Below, in pieces: positions 18,626 through 20,031 of a DNA stretch of 20,031 bases. The stretch is from contig KN886891.1 of the NCBI GenBank assembly GCA_000934455.1, positions 74,131 to 94,161 of the forward strand, given 5' to 3'. Positions within the stretch are counted from its first letter, which is position 1. Every line of letters begins with the position of its first letter. Both the position numbers and the translations under genes were made by a program. Origin of the DNA: Apostichopus parvimensis. Its lineage: Eukaryota > Echinodermata > Holothuroidea > Aspidochirotida > Stichopodidae. A model generated the notes under the pieces. The model was not told where the DNA came from and did no database searches. It saw only the letters and a list, made by a program, of their open reading frames with translations.

Positions 18626-19177
18626 ATTAGTTACTCTATACTGTTATCTGACTTAAAGAGATAAATGACAACATAACTAACGGCGTATTTTTGACTGACG
18701 TCTGGACAACTCCCAGCCTTGTCATCTAATAAAAACCTAAAGACCTGTTTTCTGCTCTGTTACATTCAGTTTTGCCGAATGTTGTCTCTGTTAATGTTTG
18801 GCACATATGTTGGTTAATGGATAAATAAGATGTGTAAGTAATTGAGTATAGATTACATTAAACAAACATTACATTTGCAGAGTAATGATCCAACAGCTGT
18901 TAAATCCCGGAGCTAAACTCACGTCACATTAAAATAATACGGGAATGAAATTTCACAAGGAGAACCTGATCACTTGTTACCATAGAAACCAATGCATGAA
19001 CCATAAACTGGGTATTTATTAATATATCTACATGCAAACCAAGGCCAAAACTGTTCTTGATCAGCGGAAGCATTTTGAATCCAAATTCTACAAAAAACGT
19101 TTGTACCCTTTTACGTCTTACCCCTCAATTATTCATATCCAAAGTTCTCAAGACTTCCATGTAACATACTGTTTTAC
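18626..19177. other. AT-rich non-coding stretch, no clear gene
   Basis: A plus-strand frame (19032-19226, 64 codons) overlaps the candidate minus exon at 19178-19297. Neither was recognised by family. No RNA gene was seen. Confidence 0.4.
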
Positions 19178-19297
19178 TATGTACAGCAAGAAACCTACAC
19201 ACTGTGAAGTTTGCAATGGTAAATGAAAAATTTCTGAAAATCGCTTGAAGTATACACAATTCTCAAACCCATCTGTTACATATATATCAACTTCAGC
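19178..19297 (-). CDS. Candidate exon, 120 bp, downstream partner of 19643-19796
   Basis: On the minus strand GCTGCTGCAG (acceptor, ending at 19298) precedes 40 open codons ending at ATA|GTAAAA. The translation begins A-E-V-D-I-Y-V-T-D-G-F-E and continues with a mix of charged and aromatic residues. Starting and ending in phase 0, it fits the phase-0 end of the candidate exon at 19643-19796 across a 345-bp intron that contains the (CATA)n microsatellite. No domain was recognised. A rival plus-strand frame overlaps it, and the donor is only moderate. Confidence 0.25.
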
Positions 19298-19446
19298 CTG
19301 CAGCAGCATTAATAGCACTAATGTTTGAAACATCCTTCACAACCACCAAAGAGGAAACATGCCCTATTATGCATATTCATAATTTTAATAAGAAGATAAT
19401 GAAGTTCGATAGTATGACAGAAAACACCACCACCATACATATATAA

Positions 19447-19526
19447 TACATACGTACATACATACATACATACATACATACATACACGCATACATACACG
19501 CATACAAACAAACGTACATACATACT
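19447..19526 (+). repeat. (CATA)n microsatellite
   Basis: CATA tetranucleotide array with CACG and CAAA variants and GTAC interruptions. Confidence 0.95.
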
Positions 19527-19642
19527 ATATCATAATAGTAGCTGAGAACGGCTCTTTGGCAACAGAAATTGAATATAAATCAAGATAGTAAATTTGGTTG
19601 CCTAATTTAGCTTTCTGCATTTCTTAACCATTTTCCACTTAC

Positions 19643-19796
19643 TTCAAATTCATTCAAGTTCTGAATAAACAAATCTTCCCAAATTTTACAGTGCTCATCT
19701 TGTCCATTAAGGGAACTCGAGCAGCCATGGCTAAAAGCATCAACGTAAGCTTGACCTGCCAAGGAGGTTTTGCACATAACAGGTTCACAGTAGATA
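19643..19796 (-). CDS. Candidate internal exon, 154 bp, unrecognised protein
   Basis: On the minus strand, TCTCAATTTTAATAACCAG (ending at 19797) precedes one base plus 51 open codons ending at TTTGAA|GTAAGT, an ideal donor at 19642-19637. The translation has well-spread residues including five Cys and one Trp (I-Y-C-E-P-V-M-C-K-T at the start; H-C-K-I-W-E-D-L-F-I in the second half; N-L-N-E-F-E at the end). It looks more protein-like than other frames in the window. No family was recognised. On the opposite strand a 56-bp segment (19692-19744) is also bracketed by a good acceptor and a GTAAGC donor, so splice signals alone do not settle it. Confidence 0.35.
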
Positions 19797-20031
19797 CTGG
19801 TTATTAAAATTGAGAGAATTTGTTGACTAACAAACAATATTGATGTGTGTAACCACCTATGTGATGATACAACCATTGCATTCCTATTTTAAGCAGCTGC
19901 TCTCACACTAATCCTTAAAATACAAGTTAAGGCTTCGATTCCCAAAACACATTTACTGCTGATCTGTTTGATACTTCATTTAAGATATCTTGCTTCATCA
20001 ATGTTAATATGTATATGTAAAATGCAGAATG
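19797..20031. other. AT-rich non-coding stretch to window end
   Basis: No exon that would precede the candidate at 19643-19796 was identified. Stops occur in all minus-strand frames within about 100 bases. Confidence 0.4.

Noticed and set aside
19692-19744. Plus-strand exon between TTTTACAG and GTAAGC
   Set aside because: Only about 18 codons, and it lies inside the longer and better minus-strand candidate. Kept only as a warning about false splice signals.
1-20031. tRNA, 5S rRNA, CRISPR or bacterial-type features
   Set aside because: No convincing tRNA box B with matching acceptor stem, no rRNA words and no regularly spaced direct repeats with unique spacers were seen.

Overview
This window looks like AT-rich, repeat-laden, non-coding DNA from an animal nuclear genome, intergenic or deep intron. 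The frames are closed at almost every scale. There are no bacterial-style operons or ribosome sites, and I see no tRNA or rRNA genes. Homopolymer runs, tetranucleotide microsatellites, hAT-type miniature transposons and retroposed small elements with target-site duplications all point to a metazoan. A marine invertebrate is my best guess, from the style of the repeats only; no gene was recognised that would fix the species.

Layout: 1-2264 holds a poly-C run, an 11-bp minisatellite (541-637) and a hairpin-forming inverted repeat (894-1059) next to a G run. A 107-bp hAT-like miniature element lies at 2265-2371. Candidate exons on opposite strands collide around 2782-3024. A C-rich tract is at 4050-4105. 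A tandem duplication (4851-4996 and 5118-5280) follows, and a possible hAT-like fragment ends near 7151. A well-bounded 913-bp non-autonomous hAT element occupies 9165-10077 with an 8-bp target duplication. From 10.6 to 13.5 kb come a candidate exon, a 66-nt hairpin, two inverted copies of a small retroposon, and an A/C-rich stretch almost free of T between the copies. The rest is mostly featureless AT-rich DNA with G/C-run tracts, a second T-poor tract (16861-17010), (AAAC)n and (CATA)n microsatellites, and candidate minus-strand exons near 19.2-19.8 kb.

The main discovery is the retroposon pair (11025-11266 minus, 13179-13360 plus). Each copy begins with the 5' end of spliceosomal U2 snRNA (about nt 2/4 to 45). 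Each then switches at the same point into an unrelated shared body with two hairpins, ends in a short A-rich tail, and is flanked by its own target-site duplication (14 bp and 12 bp). This is the structure of a SINE family with an snRNA-derived head, a rare class.

Genes: no protein-coding gene is demonstrated. Several exon-like segments with good splice signals are listed at low confidence. Three on the plus strand (2782-2863, 10658-10796, 12050-12118) are phase-compatible, as are two on the minus strand (19643-19796, 19178-19297). Equally good-looking sites occur on the opposite strand, so chance is a real explanation.
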